Shown here: in pieces, positions 51,644 to 60,240 of the stretch | Layout: every line of letters starts with the position of its first letter | Position numbering within the stretch: the stretch's first letter is position 1 | Assembly (NCBI GenBank): GCA_035998445.1 | Contig: DASYHQ010000056.1 | Span: forward strand, 20,460 to 84,459 | Length of the DNA: 64,000 nt | Reading direction: 5' to 3' | From: Tepidisphaeraceae bacterium | Lineage (GTDB): Bacteria > Planctomycetota > Phycisphaerae > Tepidisphaerales > Tepidisphaeraceae | Notes under the pieces: generated by a model | The model's input: the letters and a program-made list of their open reading frames with translations, nothing else | Told to the model about the DNA's origin: nothing | Database searches by the model: none | Position numbers and translations under genes: made by a program

Positions 51644-53005
51644 CTACTCTCGCGGCGCGGTGGTCGCGGAGGCCGTCAACGACTCGGCCTCGGCGCGGTC
51701 GGTTCCACCGACGGGGGCGCGGGAGGGGCCCGGCGCGCCTGTGGCGCCGGTGCTGGCCAGTGGGCGATCGCCGATCACGCGATCGTACAGCGCCGCGATC
51801 TCTCGAGCCTTGGTGGTCCACGAGAACGCGTCGCGTGCCCGGGCCCGGCCCGCCTGGCCCATGCGGTCCCGCATTGCGGGATCGCCCGCCAACCGACGCA
51901 TGGCGGTCGCCAGGCCGGTGACGGTCTGCGCGGGCGTGCTGGCAGGTACCTTCACGCCCGTCTCTTCGGAAATCATCATCGCTGGGCCGTGCAGGTCAAG
52001 GCACAGTACCGGCCGGCCCATCGCCATTGCTTCGAGGCAGACCCAGCCGCCCGAATCGTGCAGGCTGGGATGCACCAGCACCTGCGACTTCGCAAGCAGT
52101 TCCATCGCCCGCTCGCGCGGCAGCTGGCCGGCGAAGTGGACCTTGTCGGCAATGCCCAACTCCTCGGCCTCGCGACGCAGATGCGCCATGGCCGGGCCGT
52201 CGCCGATCACATCGTACCGACTGCCGGCGGGCAACTGCGCCTCCGCGAAGGCGCGCAGGCCGAGGTGAAAGCCCTTCCAGTCCAGCAATCGACCGACGCT
52301 GACGACGCTCAGCGCGCCACCGTTCTCCGGCGCGGCGGGCACGGTGGCGAACTCATCGATTTCGGTGCCCTTCAGGCCCATGGCCGTGAAGACCTCGACG
52401 TTGCGCGTGCCGATCGCCCGCATGCACTCGGCCGTCTCGCGCGTGGTCGCCAGCGCCAAGGTGGCCCGCGCCGCCGACCGGCGGACGCTGCCGCGGCGCT
52501 CGCCGGCCCATCGCACGAAATCGCGGGCCCGTTCCATGACGCGTCCCTTCAAGTCCAGATCGCTCAGCAGCCCTTTCGGCGCCGATTCACCGCCACCCAC
52601 CGGTCCCCAGATCATCGGCACCTCGGGCAGCGCCGCGACGCCGGCCGGTTGCCAGTAGCACCCGTAGGTAACGTGGTGGACGACGTCGAACTTCACCTCG
52701 TCATGCAGCCGCTGCGCCGCCTGGGCCACCTGCCGTTGCCACATCGCGTATCGCACGTGAACCAGCTTGCCCGGCACGGCCTTGGCGGCCAGACCCGTCA
52801 ACGGAACGTAGACGAAGCGGATTCGCGACAACGCGCCGGTCTGATCGGCGTTAACGGCGGCCTCGATGTTCGTGCGGTTGTCCGGACGGGTTAGGACCCA
52901 GACATCGTTGGACTGGGCAGCGTGCGTCGCGAAATTCCAGCCGATGCCCGGCTCGGAACCCGTGTTCGGGCGACATGCGTACGCGCTGATCAACACTCGG
53001 GCCAC
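51644..53005 (-). CDS. GT4 glycosyltransferase with variant donor motif
   Basis: 453 residues. N-domain start MARVLISAYACRPNTGSEPG, then a tract with HHVTYGCYWQPAGVAALPEV and WGPVGGGESAPKGL, common in one GT4 subgroup. The C-domain reads VVSVGRLLDWKGFHLGLRAF, VIGDGPAMAHLRREAEELGI and HPSLHDSGGWVCLEAMAMGR, in which the first Glu of E-x7-E is replaced by Asp. A 45-residue Ala/Thr/Pro-rich tail follows (TGATGAPGPSRAPVGG). 25 bases separate it from the polymerase gene. Confidence 0.92.
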   Translation of the reverse strand: MARVLISAYACRPNTGSEPGIGWNFATHAAQSNDVWVLTRPDNRTNIEAAVNADQTGALSRIRFVYVPLTGLAAKAVPGKLVHVRYAMWQRQVAQAAQRLHDEVKFDVVHHVTYGCYWQPAGVAALPEVPMIWGPVGGGESAPKGLLSDLDLKGRVMERARDFVRWAGERRGSVRRSAARATLALATTRETAECMRAIGTRNVEVFTAMGLKGTEIDEFATVPAAPENGGALSVVSVGRLLDWKGFHLGLRAFAEAQLPAGSRYDVIGDGPAMAHLRREAEELGIADKVHFAGQLPRERAMELLAKSQVLVHPSLHDSGGWVCLEAMAMGRPVLCLDLHGPAMMISEETGVKVPASTPAQTVTGLATAMRRLAGDPAMRDRMGQAGRARARDAFSWTTKAREIAALYDRVIGDRPLASTGATGAPGPSRAPVGGTDRAEAESLTASATTAPRE

Positions 53006-53036
53006 GACTCGATCCTTTCACGCTCCCGCAAGCTGG

Positions 53037-54227
53037 CTATACCGTCCCACCGACACCGACGGCGGCGCGGCCCGCGACCTTAAACTGCCCGCACGCCTCA
53101 CGGTACAACGCAGCTTGCTGGCTCGCGATGATCGGCCAGGTGAAGTTGTCCTGAATCAGTTGACGGGCCGCGGCGCGCATCGCTGCCAGTGGCCCGTCCG
53201 CCAACTGCGCCATCGTCGCAAAGGCCTTCGCCACTGCCGCCGCGTCGTCACCGTCTTGAACGACGACGCCGGCGCTGTAGCGTTCGACCATCGCGCCGAC
53301 GTTCGTCTCGGGCGTCAGCAGCGCGGGCATCGACATCGACAGTGCCTCGAGGATGGCGATCGGCATGCCTTCCCATCGGCTCAGGTGCACCATCGCCATC
53401 GCATTGTTCAGCAACGCGAGCTTTTCCGGACCGAACACGGGGCCCGCGAACTGGACGAACTCACCGATGCGTTCGTCGGCCGTAAGCTGTTCAAGCGCAG
53501 CGCGCCCGCCACGGTGATCGGGCCCGGCGAGGATCAGGCGTACAGGCTTCGTCCCGGCTGGCAATGAGCGGACGTAGTGCGCGAAGCCCCGCACCATGCG
53601 ATCCAGGCCCTTGTGGTCGACGGCCAGGCGACCGAGGAAGATGAAGTCGCGCGTTTGGGGAAGCGCGTCGGTCGGTTCGTCAGGCAGATCGACCCCGTTG
53701 GGGACGAAACGCACGTTCAGTTCCGGCCAGCGCGCCTTGATCTCGTCGCGCTCGGCCTCGCTGACCGTGTGGATGAACGCGGCGCGCTGCAGCATCGGGC
53801 GCTCGCTGATCGCGAGCCACACCGCCTTGCCGATCCGATTGCTGCCGCGCAGCACCGGCTCACCGTACCCACCGTGCGGTGAGACGACGTACGGCACGGT
53901 GGTCAGCCGCCGCGCGACGGAGACGTTGTTGGGCAGGAAGACCGAGTGTATGTGGACGATGTCGATCTCGCGTTGCCGCCGGTCGATGAACGCCCGGGTC
54001 TCGGCGGGCAAACCGCGCAGCGCGCTGGCGCCGCGCGAGTAGCTGGGCAGATCGTAGATCGTCGTCGTGCCGACCTTCCGTTCGACGATGGACTTGGCCT
54101 TAACATCGAGGTGCCAAGCCTCGACGTCAACGCCCGCGGTCGGCAGGTGCATCGCGAGGCCGGCGACGGCCTTGTAGATGCCGTTGGCCGCCTCGAGGCG
54201 GACGTTATGCAGGTGCGCGACCCTCAT
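53037..54227 (-). CDS. GT4 glycosyltransferase
   Basis: 396 residues opening MRVAHLHNVRLEAANGIYKA. Acceptor-domain features include VHIHSVFLPNNVSVARRLTT and YVVSPHGGYGEPVLRGSNRI. Donor-domain motifs: FIFLGRLAVDHKGLDRMVRG, RLILAGPDHRGGRAALEQL and the E-x7-E set HLSRWEGMPIAILEALSMS. Its start overlaps the stop of the preceding glycosyltransferase by 4 bases (ATGA), showing translational coupling. Sugar specificity unknown. Confidence 0.93.
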   Translation of the reverse strand: MRVAHLHNVRLEAANGIYKAVAGLAMHLPTAGVDVEAWHLDVKAKSIVERKVGTTTIYDLPSYSRGASALRGLPAETRAFIDRRQREIDIVHIHSVFLPNNVSVARRLTTVPYVVSPHGGYGEPVLRGSNRIGKAVWLAISERPMLQRAAFIHTVSEAERDEIKARWPELNVRFVPNGVDLPDEPTDALPQTRDFIFLGRLAVDHKGLDRMVRGFAHYVRSLPAGTKPVRLILAGPDHRGGRAALEQLTADERIGEFVQFAGPVFGPEKLALLNNAMAMVHLSRWEGMPIAILEALSMSMPALLTPETNVGAMVERYSAGVVVQDGDDAAAVAKAFATMAQLADGPLAAMRAAARQLIQDNFTWPIIASQQAALYREACGQFKVAGRAAVGVGGTV

Positions 54228-55423
54228 GCCACGCTCGCTTTCGCGCGCGATGCGTCGCCGGCCATGGTTACCGTGGCGTGCGGGGACGCCGTTCGTGGTG
54301 GGCCGCCCGCGTCCAGCGCGGCCAAGTAGCGGTCGACCGACAGGTCGGCCGAGTAGAGCTGCGCGCGGGCGCGCAGCGCGTCGCGGTCGGGTTCGACCGA
54401 CAGCGACCGCTCGATGGCGGCCGCCAGCGCGTCGGGGTCGGACATTGGGGCCAGCTCACCGAACGCGCCGTCGGCCAATATCTCGCGTGGGCCACTGGGG
54501 CAGTCGGTCGACACCACCGCGGTACCGGCCGCCAGCGATTCCATGACGACGGTCGGCAGGCCTTCCCACAACGACGACAGCACGAACAGCCGCGCCTTGG
54601 CCAGGTAGGCGTACGGGTTATCGACAAAGCCGGGGAGCGACAGGCCGGCGGTGATGCCCAACTCGCCCGCAAGCGACTCCAGCGACGCCCGATGTTCCCC
54701 TTCCCCGAGGATCAACAGGCGCACCGGCCGCTTGGCCCGCACGATCGCGAACGCGCGCAGCAGCGTGGGAAAATCCTTCTGTTGGGTCATCCGTCCCATG
54801 CCCAGCAGCACCGGGGGCGCCCCCGGCGCGAAGAACGGGTGGTCGACCGGCTCGGCGGCCAGCTCGTTGATCCGGCTGTTCACCATCGGGTTGTGGATGA
54901 CGCTGACGAGGTCCCGCGGCAGCCCCAGTTCGTCCACGAGGTCGTCGGCCACACCGTGCGAGACCGCGATCACGCCGTCGGCGCGCGGGTACATCCACTG
55001 CATCAACGCGACCGCCAGCCGGCCCTTGAGTTGGCCGTGGCTCGCGAGGTCCTTCGACACGTGGTTCTGGACGCTCATCAGCACGCGCGTCTGCACGCCG
55101 GCCATACGCTGCGCGACCGAGGCGACGTTGATGTTATCGAGGCAGGAGATCAGCCCGTGGGGCCGCGTTTCCTTGAGGTAGCGTGCGAGCGCGCGGATTT
55201 TTGGCAGGATTTTATTGGCGCCAAGGTCGACGATGCGCACCCCCGCCGGCACGCTGGCCAGGTAGGGTCCGGTCGCTCGAGCGAGCACGAGGTCCACGCG
55301 CACGCCGCGCGCCAACAGCCCCCCAGCGAGGTTGACCATCGCACGTTCCGCCCCACCGCCCGATAACGCGGGCAGGAAGATCGCGAACTGTCGGGGCGTT
55401 GTCTGCATGGTCGCAGCGGTCAT
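54224..55423 (-). CDS. GT4 glycosyltransferase
   Basis: 399 residues from MTAATMQTTPRQFAIFLPAL, chosen for AAGGAA upstream; a TTG/GTG start 51 bases earlier is less likely. LSGGGAERAMVNLAGGLLAR is the classic GT4 N-terminal loop. VIHNPMVNSRINELAAEPVD, LLGMGRMTQQKDFPTLLRAF, LILGEGEHRASLESLAGELG and SSLWEGLPTVVMESLAAGTA (E-x7-E) follow in normal order. Member of the repeat-unit assembly chain. Confidence 0.93.
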   Translation of the reverse strand: MTAATMQTTPRQFAIFLPALSGGGAERAMVNLAGGLLARGVRVDLVLARATGPYLASVPAGVRIVDLGANKILPKIRALARYLKETRPHGLISCLDNINVASVAQRMAGVQTRVLMSVQNHVSKDLASHGQLKGRLAVALMQWMYPRADGVIAVSHGVADDLVDELGLPRDLVSVIHNPMVNSRINELAAEPVDHPFFAPGAPPVLLGMGRMTQQKDFPTLLRAFAIVRAKRPVRLLILGEGEHRASLESLAGELGITAGLSLPGFVDNPYAYLAKARLFVLSSLWEGLPTVVMESLAAGTAVVSTDCPSGPREILADGAFGELAPMSDPDALAAAIERSLSVEPDRDALRARAQLYSADLSVDRYLAALDAGGPPRTASPHATVTMAGDASRAKASVA

Positions 55424-55515
55424 CGGTTCCTTGACACACCATCGGCCTACTGGGGGCCAAGCGTTTGCGATCACGGCGCATTCGGCTCGTCAGCCTTTAT
55501 CGGCCGTGTTCCCCT

Positions 55516-56682
55516 TTACGAACCGTTTGCGGTCACCGCAACGGCCCGCTTCAAGGCGGCGACCAGTTCGTCACCGTAACGCTGCGGCGCGAACGCGACC
55601 CTCGCATGTTCGGCAGCGGCCCGACCAATCGTGGCACGCCGTGTCGCGTCACCGGCAAGCCAAGCCAACCGATCTGCCAGCGCCGCGACGTCGCCCGGTG
55701 GGTATAACAACCCCGTGCGACCGTCGTCGATCAACTCCGGCGTCCCACCACTGGCGGTGGCGACGACCGGTTTGCTCGCCAGCATACCCTCTACCGTCGC
55801 CCGACCCAATGCCTCCGCACGCGAACAGACCAAAACCGCGTCGGCCGCACGCAGATAGGGCAACGGATTTGGGACGTAACCCACGACCCGCACATAATTA
55901 ACCAATTGTCGGGCAGCGATGGTAGCGACGATCTTGGCACGATAAGACGCGTCGCCGTCCCCCACCAGCCAGAGCCCCGCCTGCACCCCGCGCCGCCGCA
56001 GTTCCGCGATCGCCTCGACCGCTTCGATCTGACCCTTGCCTTCCATGAAGCGCCCCGCGATGGTGCAGCGAAACGTCACGTCCGCCGGTAGGGGCTGGAT
56101 CGCGACCGCAGCGGAACCATCGGACTCGCGCAGGCTGACCGCGTTGTGGACGACCGCGATGTCCGGACGTTGGGTCAGACCGGCGAATTTGCGGGCAACT
56201 GCCCGACTGTTGGCAACCACCCCCTCTGAGCCGGCGATCCAATCTACCATGTTGGGCATGCCGAAGTCGAACGTCCACCCGTGGTCTTCCTGCCCGAATT
56301 CCCGGATGTGCCAGACGTGCGGAATGTGCGCGGTCCGCGCTGCCAGCGCTCCGACGGCAATGCTGAGGGTGTTGCTGTAGATCAGGTCGCTGCCCCATCC
56401 GCGTGCCAATGCGGCTAAGCGCACGGCTGCCAGCCGGTTGAAACCGTTCCGCAGGCGTCGCTTTATGATCGGCGTCCCACGCGAGACCGACGACGTGTAC
56501 CGGACGATCGTCACGTCGAACCCTGCCGCCCGCACCATGTCGTACCCCATGCTCCCGGCCATGGGGAAGACGACGCGGCAATCGATGCCGCGCTCGCGCA
56601 ACAACTGAAGCGTCTCGACGAACGAGTGGTCGGCGCCCCAGGCCCCTTGGCCGGTGTAGAAGGACAGACAGGTAACGATCAT
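55516..56682 (-). CDS. GT4 glycosyltransferase next to the flippase
   Basis: 388 residues from the ATG at 56682 (MIVTCLSFYTGQGAWGADHS), because GAGGTG lies 6 bases upstream; a GTG 9 bases earlier is possible. N-domain DLIYSNTLSIAVGALAARTA, WHIREFGQEDHGW, a conserved acceptor loop. C-domain CTIAGRFMEGKGQIEAVEAI, LVGDGDASYRAKIVATIAAR and VLVCSRAEALGRATVEGML with E-x7-E. Only 10 bases separate its start from the flippase stop, so they are one operon. Confidence 0.93.
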   Translation of the reverse strand: MIVTCLSFYTGQGAWGADHSFVETLQLLRERGIDCRVVFPMAGSMGYDMVRAAGFDVTIVRYTSSVSRGTPIIKRRLRNGFNRLAAVRLAALARGWGSDLIYSNTLSIAVGALAARTAHIPHVWHIREFGQEDHGWTFDFGMPNMVDWIAGSEGVVANSRAVARKFAGLTQRPDIAVVHNAVSLRESDGSAAVAIQPLPADVTFRCTIAGRFMEGKGQIEAVEAIAELRRRGVQAGLWLVGDGDASYRAKIVATIAARQLVNYVRVVGYVPNPLPYLRAADAVLVCSRAEALGRATVEGMLASKPVVATASGGTPELIDDGRTGLLYPPGDVAALADRLAWLAGDATRRATIGRAAAEHARVAFAPQRYGDELVAALKRAVAVTANGS

Positions 56683-56692
56683 CGGTGGCACC

Positions 56693-58351
56693 TCATGGCG
56701 TCACCACCGGTGGGGAAGACTTGGCGGGCGAATCGCCGGGTGGCCCGACCGTCGCGAGGTCGGCCGCCACCGCGACGCTTGCTGTCGGTGGATTGGGCAC
56801 GGTCTGCACGGGGAAACCACCGGGTTTGGCACCATCCCCGCGCCCGCCGCGGAGCATTTTGAAGATCCCGAGCACGTCACGTAACCGTTGTCGACCGCCC
56901 GGCACGATCATCCACAGGCCGAAGTAGATCGCCCCGTAGATCACCGCCTGCGCGACGAGCGCGACGAACGGTTGCGACGAGCGCGGCACGACGATCATCA
57001 GTGCCAGCGTCGCGATGGCGGCGCCGATCGAGGTGACGCCTGGTCGCCAGAGCGCGTCCCAAGCGTCGCCCAGGCGCATGTGCGTGCCGCGGAAACAGTA
57101 CCATAGGCCCGCGGGGCCAACCGTCAATGCGCAGTAGGTGATGCTGAACGCCGCCGCCACCCCTTCGGTGCCGGCGATCTTCAGGCCGATGACGAACGCG
57201 ATCACCGTGACCGTCGACGTAATCAGGCCCCACCGGAACTGCCGATCCGTGTGTCCCAGCGACGCGTAGACCCACCCGGTGGCGATGTTGAACGTGCCGA
57301 AAAACGCGGCCGGTCCCAAGATGCGGAACAGTGGGACGGCACCGCCCCACTGGCTGCCCAGCATCAGTTCGATCGCAGCGTCGGCGGCGACGAACAGGAA
57401 CGCGACGACCGGCATGCCGAAGAACGTCGCCAGGCCCACAGCCTTGACGTAAAACGCACGGTAGCGTTCCGGCTCGTCCTGCAGGCGGCTAAGCGCGGGC
57501 ATCGCAACGCGGGTCAACGGGGTGTTGATCTGCAAGATCGGCATCAACACGAGTTGGTACGCCTTCGTGTACAAACCCACCTCGGTCGCGCCGGCGTACT
57601 TGCCGATCAGGATGCTGTCGGTCGAGCGGGCAAACTGGTTCACGAACCCGAAGGCGGCGAAGTTCACGCCGTACTTCAGCATGGGTCGCACGTTGCACGA
57701 GCGGCTGGGCAGGCCGGGGATCCAGCCCGACGCGATCCACAGGCCGATCGTCATAACGACCGCCTGCAGGACGTACCCCACCACCAATGCCCAATAACCG
57801 TACCCATAGTAGGCTGCGGCGATGGACGCGACGGAACTGGTGAGCATCGCGATGACCGTCACGATCGCCTGCACCTTGTAGCGCATCTGCCGCGTCAACA
57901 GCGCCCCGTGCTGCGCGCCGAAACCGCTGGCCAGGAACATCAACGATAGGCCGTACCCGATGCCCGTCAGTTCCGGCTTTCCGTAAAACGCGCTAATAAG
58001 CGGCGACGCCGCCACCATCACGCTGGCGATGGCGACGCTGAAGAGGATGTTGAACCAGAACAGGGTGCTGACCTGAGCGTGCGTGATCGTGGGCTGCTGG
58101 ATCGTCGCCGACGATAGCCCCATGTCGCGGAACATTTCCACGAACAGCAGGATCGCGAACAGCATGCCGACCAGACCGAAGTCGTCCGGCGACAGCATGC
58201 GCGCCAGGACGACCGTGGTGCCCATGTTCACGCCGAAGCGCATCACCTGCGTGAGCACCGTCATTGCCCCGCCACGCACCGAACGGCCCTTGAGGTCGGA
58301 CTTGAGGTGGTCGGTGGCGAAGAAGCGGTCCTTATCGGAAGCGTTGCTCAT
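56693..58351 (-). CDS. Wzx-like polysaccharide flippase (MOP superfamily)
   Basis: 552 residues with about twelve membrane spans. SVRGGAMTVLTQVMRFGVNM, then GTTVVLARMLSPDDFGLVGM is the N-terminal signature of WzxC/PST-type lipid-linked oligosaccharide translocases; FARSTDSILIGKYAGATEVG and YTKAYQLVLMPILQINTPLT are typical for the middle. The last ~50 residues are a Pro/Ala-rich cytoplasmic tail with no family match. It moves undecaprenyl-linked repeat units to the outer face for the Wzy-like polymerase. Confidence 0.93.
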   Translation of the reverse strand: MSNASDKDRFFATDHLKSDLKGRSVRGGAMTVLTQVMRFGVNMGTTVVLARMLSPDDFGLVGMLFAILLFVEMFRDMGLSSATIQQPTITHAQVSTLFWFNILFSVAIASVMVAASPLISAFYGKPELTGIGYGLSLMFLASGFGAQHGALLTRQMRYKVQAIVTVIAMLTSSVASIAAAYYGYGYWALVVGYVLQAVVMTIGLWIASGWIPGLPSRSCNVRPMLKYGVNFAAFGFVNQFARSTDSILIGKYAGATEVGLYTKAYQLVLMPILQINTPLTRVAMPALSRLQDEPERYRAFYVKAVGLATFFGMPVVAFLFVAADAAIELMLGSQWGGAVPLFRILGPAAFFGTFNIATGWVYASLGHTDRQFRWGLITSTVTVIAFVIGLKIAGTEGVAAAFSITYCALTVGPAGLWYCFRGTHMRLGDAWDALWRPGVTSIGAAIATLALMIVVPRSSQPFVALVAQAVIYGAIYFGLWMIVPGGRQRLRDVLGIFKMLRGGRGDGAKPGGFPVQTVPNPPTASVAVAADLATVGPPGDSPAKSSPPVVTP

Positions 58352-58555
58352 CGACGTGCTGCACTCCGTACCGACAGGGGCGTTCGCTTGCTCCTGTCCC
58401 TTTCAAACATACACCGACCGACTGCCGAACCGGTCGCTGCATTGATCCGGCATCCCTCCCGTCCCCCGTCACGCTACACGATTTCGACGGGCGCCCCAAT
58501 GCGTCGAGCGCAAAATTGCCGCGCGAAGTCTCGGACGGCTCCGGAAAAACGAGAA
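58352..58555. other. Spacer between the sugar transferase and flippase genes
   Basis: No gene is supported. Because a good terminator (58556-58585) sits here, the flippase/glycosyltransferase operon probably has its own promoter in this stretch; boxes are not assigned with confidence. Confidence 0.5.
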
Positions 58556-58585
58556 CGGGTGCGGTCGATCGCGCGACCGCACCCG
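58556..58585 (-). terminator. Rho-independent terminator after the sugar transferase gene
   Basis: Stem CGGGTGCGGTCG / CGACCGCACCCG, ~90 bases past the stop on the minus strand, followed by TTCTCGTTTTTCC. It splits the exopolysaccharide cluster into two transcription units. Confidence 0.8.
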
Positions 58586-58674
58586 CACAGTATCGGCGTT
58601 TGCCGGAAGGTATAGTGAACCGATCAACCGAAAACCGCACCGCGCCAGCAATTATCGTCCGGCGCAACTCGATC

Positions 58675-59931
58675 CTACACCGCGCCGCGACGCATCAGGA
58701 CGCTCTTGACCGTTTGGGCGATCAGGGACATGTCGTGCCAAAGCGTACGACGGCGGATGTATCGCAGGTCCATACGCATCCACTCGGCGAACGTCACCTG
58801 GCTGCGGCCCTTTACCTGCCAAATGCAGGTCAGACCAGGAGTTACATCCAGACGGCGACGCTGCCAGATCTGGCAGGCGGTCTGCTCGCTGACCGGCAGT
58901 GGGCGCGGGCCGACGAGCGTCATATCACCCTTGAGGATGTTGAACAGCTGCGGCAGTTCGTCGATGCTGGTCTTGCGCAGGAACCGGCCGATGCGCGTGA
59001 TGCGCGGGTCGTGCGTCATTTTGAACGCCGGGCCATCCTGCTCGCTCTGCGCCTTGAGCGCGTCGCGCATCTTCTCGGCCCCGACGCACATCGTGCGGAA
59101 CTTGTAGATCCAGAACGGACGGCCACCCAACCCGCTGCGACGCTGGTAGAAGATGATCGGGCCGCTCGGTTCCGTCAGCTTGATGCCGACGGCAGCAAAG
59201 ATCAGGAACGGGCTGGCAATGACGATGCCGAACAGCGCGCCGAAGATGTCGATCGTGCGCTTCCAGACGGGCATCTTTTTGATCAGCAGATTCTCGAGCG
59301 GCTTGGTCGCCGGGCCGTCCATCAGGTCACCCGAGACTGTCGCGACGCCCACCGGCGCCAGCTCAGTCTGGGCATGACCGTTGGCCGATCCGTTGCCGTT
59401 ATTACCAGACCCGTTTGCGCCGCCTTGGCCGTTGCCGCCGGTGCCGCTCGTGTTATCGGGCCCACGACCGTGGTCGTTGGAGCGACGGTGCGGGTGGTCG
59501 ACGGCATCGGGGCGCTTGGCCGGGCCGTGACCGTCGAGCCAGTCGGTCGGATAGCTGTACACGACGAACGTCGGTCGAGGCGCCTTGCCAGCGACCAGGT
59601 CGCAGACGTCCTCGGCGAAGCGCCAAGCGCCGGCGGCGCCGGTGTCGGGCAGCAGCGCGCACAGGTGCTTGTCGTCAAACCAGCCCATTTCGTCCGTGTT
59701 GCGGACGCGGTTCATCACGATCTTCACGAGCCGTTGCGAGCTCAGGGAAAACCGGCGCGTCGACTTCACGCGGAACAGCACGAGGCTGAACTCGTGGCCC
59801 GTGCGGTCGGCGCGGGCGGTCTCCCGCTGGATGATGCGGTCGATCTCGGCTCGGGAATGAACGCCGCGTAATCCTCGCATAAGGTTTAGCACTCGCGTTC
59901 CACTGGTTTCGTCAGACATAAGCGTACGCAT
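58675..59931 (-). CDS. Priming sugar transferase with degenerate GGDEF-like N-terminus
   Basis: 418 residues; GGGG about 8 bases before the first ATG. C-terminal ~200 residues are a bacterial sugar transferase (WcaJ/ExoY type): one hydrophobic hairpin (TIDIFGALFGIVIASPFLIF), then YQRRSGLGGRPFWIYKFRTM, THDPRITRIGRFLRKTSIDE, LPQLFNILKGDMTLVGPRP and PGLTCIWQVKGRS. It attaches the first sugar phosphate to undecaprenyl phosphate. Residues ~25-135 look like a decayed diguanylate-cyclase-type domain (AEIDRIIQRETARADRTGHE; no GGDEF seen), joined by a Gly/Asn/Ser-rich linker. That domain may be a regulatory or interaction module. Confidence 0.92.
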   Translation of the reverse strand: MRTLMSDETSGTRVLNLMRGLRGVHSRAEIDRIIQRETARADRTGHEFSLVLFRVKSTRRFSLSSQRLVKIVMNRVRNTDEMGWFDDKHLCALLPDTGAAGAWRFAEDVCDLVAGKAPRPTFVVYSYPTDWLDGHGPAKRPDAVDHPHRRSNDHGRGPDNTSGTGGNGQGGANGSGNNGNGSANGHAQTELAPVGVATVSGDLMDGPATKPLENLLIKKMPVWKRTIDIFGALFGIVIASPFLIFAAVGIKLTEPSGPIIFYQRRSGLGGRPFWIYKFRTMCVGAEKMRDALKAQSEQDGPAFKMTHDPRITRIGRFLRKTSIDELPQLFNILKGDMTLVGPRPLPVSEQTACQIWQRRRLDVTPGLTCIWQVKGRSQVTFAEWMRMDLRYIRRRTLWHDMSLIAQTVKSVLMRRGAV

Positions 59932-60240
59932 AAGACGTTCCCCTGACTTCCGGACAAGCCGGACTGCTGCGTCGACCGCTCAGGTCGTGATCGACGCCCA
60001 ACCCCTGACACTGGCCTGCTGGCTGGCAGGCCGAAGTTTCGAACCGGATGCGAACCTCTAGACACGTCGCGCGACCGATCGACTGTCCGCATCCACTTAT
60101 TCTGGTAATTCCGTCGACACCCACTGCCGAACGACGATTCCCAGCTACCTTGTCACGACCGGTCGTGCAGTCACTCTAAAGCGCGACTCATTCCTTAGGT
60201 ACCATCAAAATCACGGGCTTGGCCAGCCCGTTATAAACAT
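59932..60240. other. Spacer between BY-kinase and sugar transferase genes
   Basis: About 310 bases without a gene; the sugar transferase ribosome site lies at its low end. Moderately AT-rich near 60090-60240. No hairpin terminator or repeat family was recognised. Confidence 0.5.
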
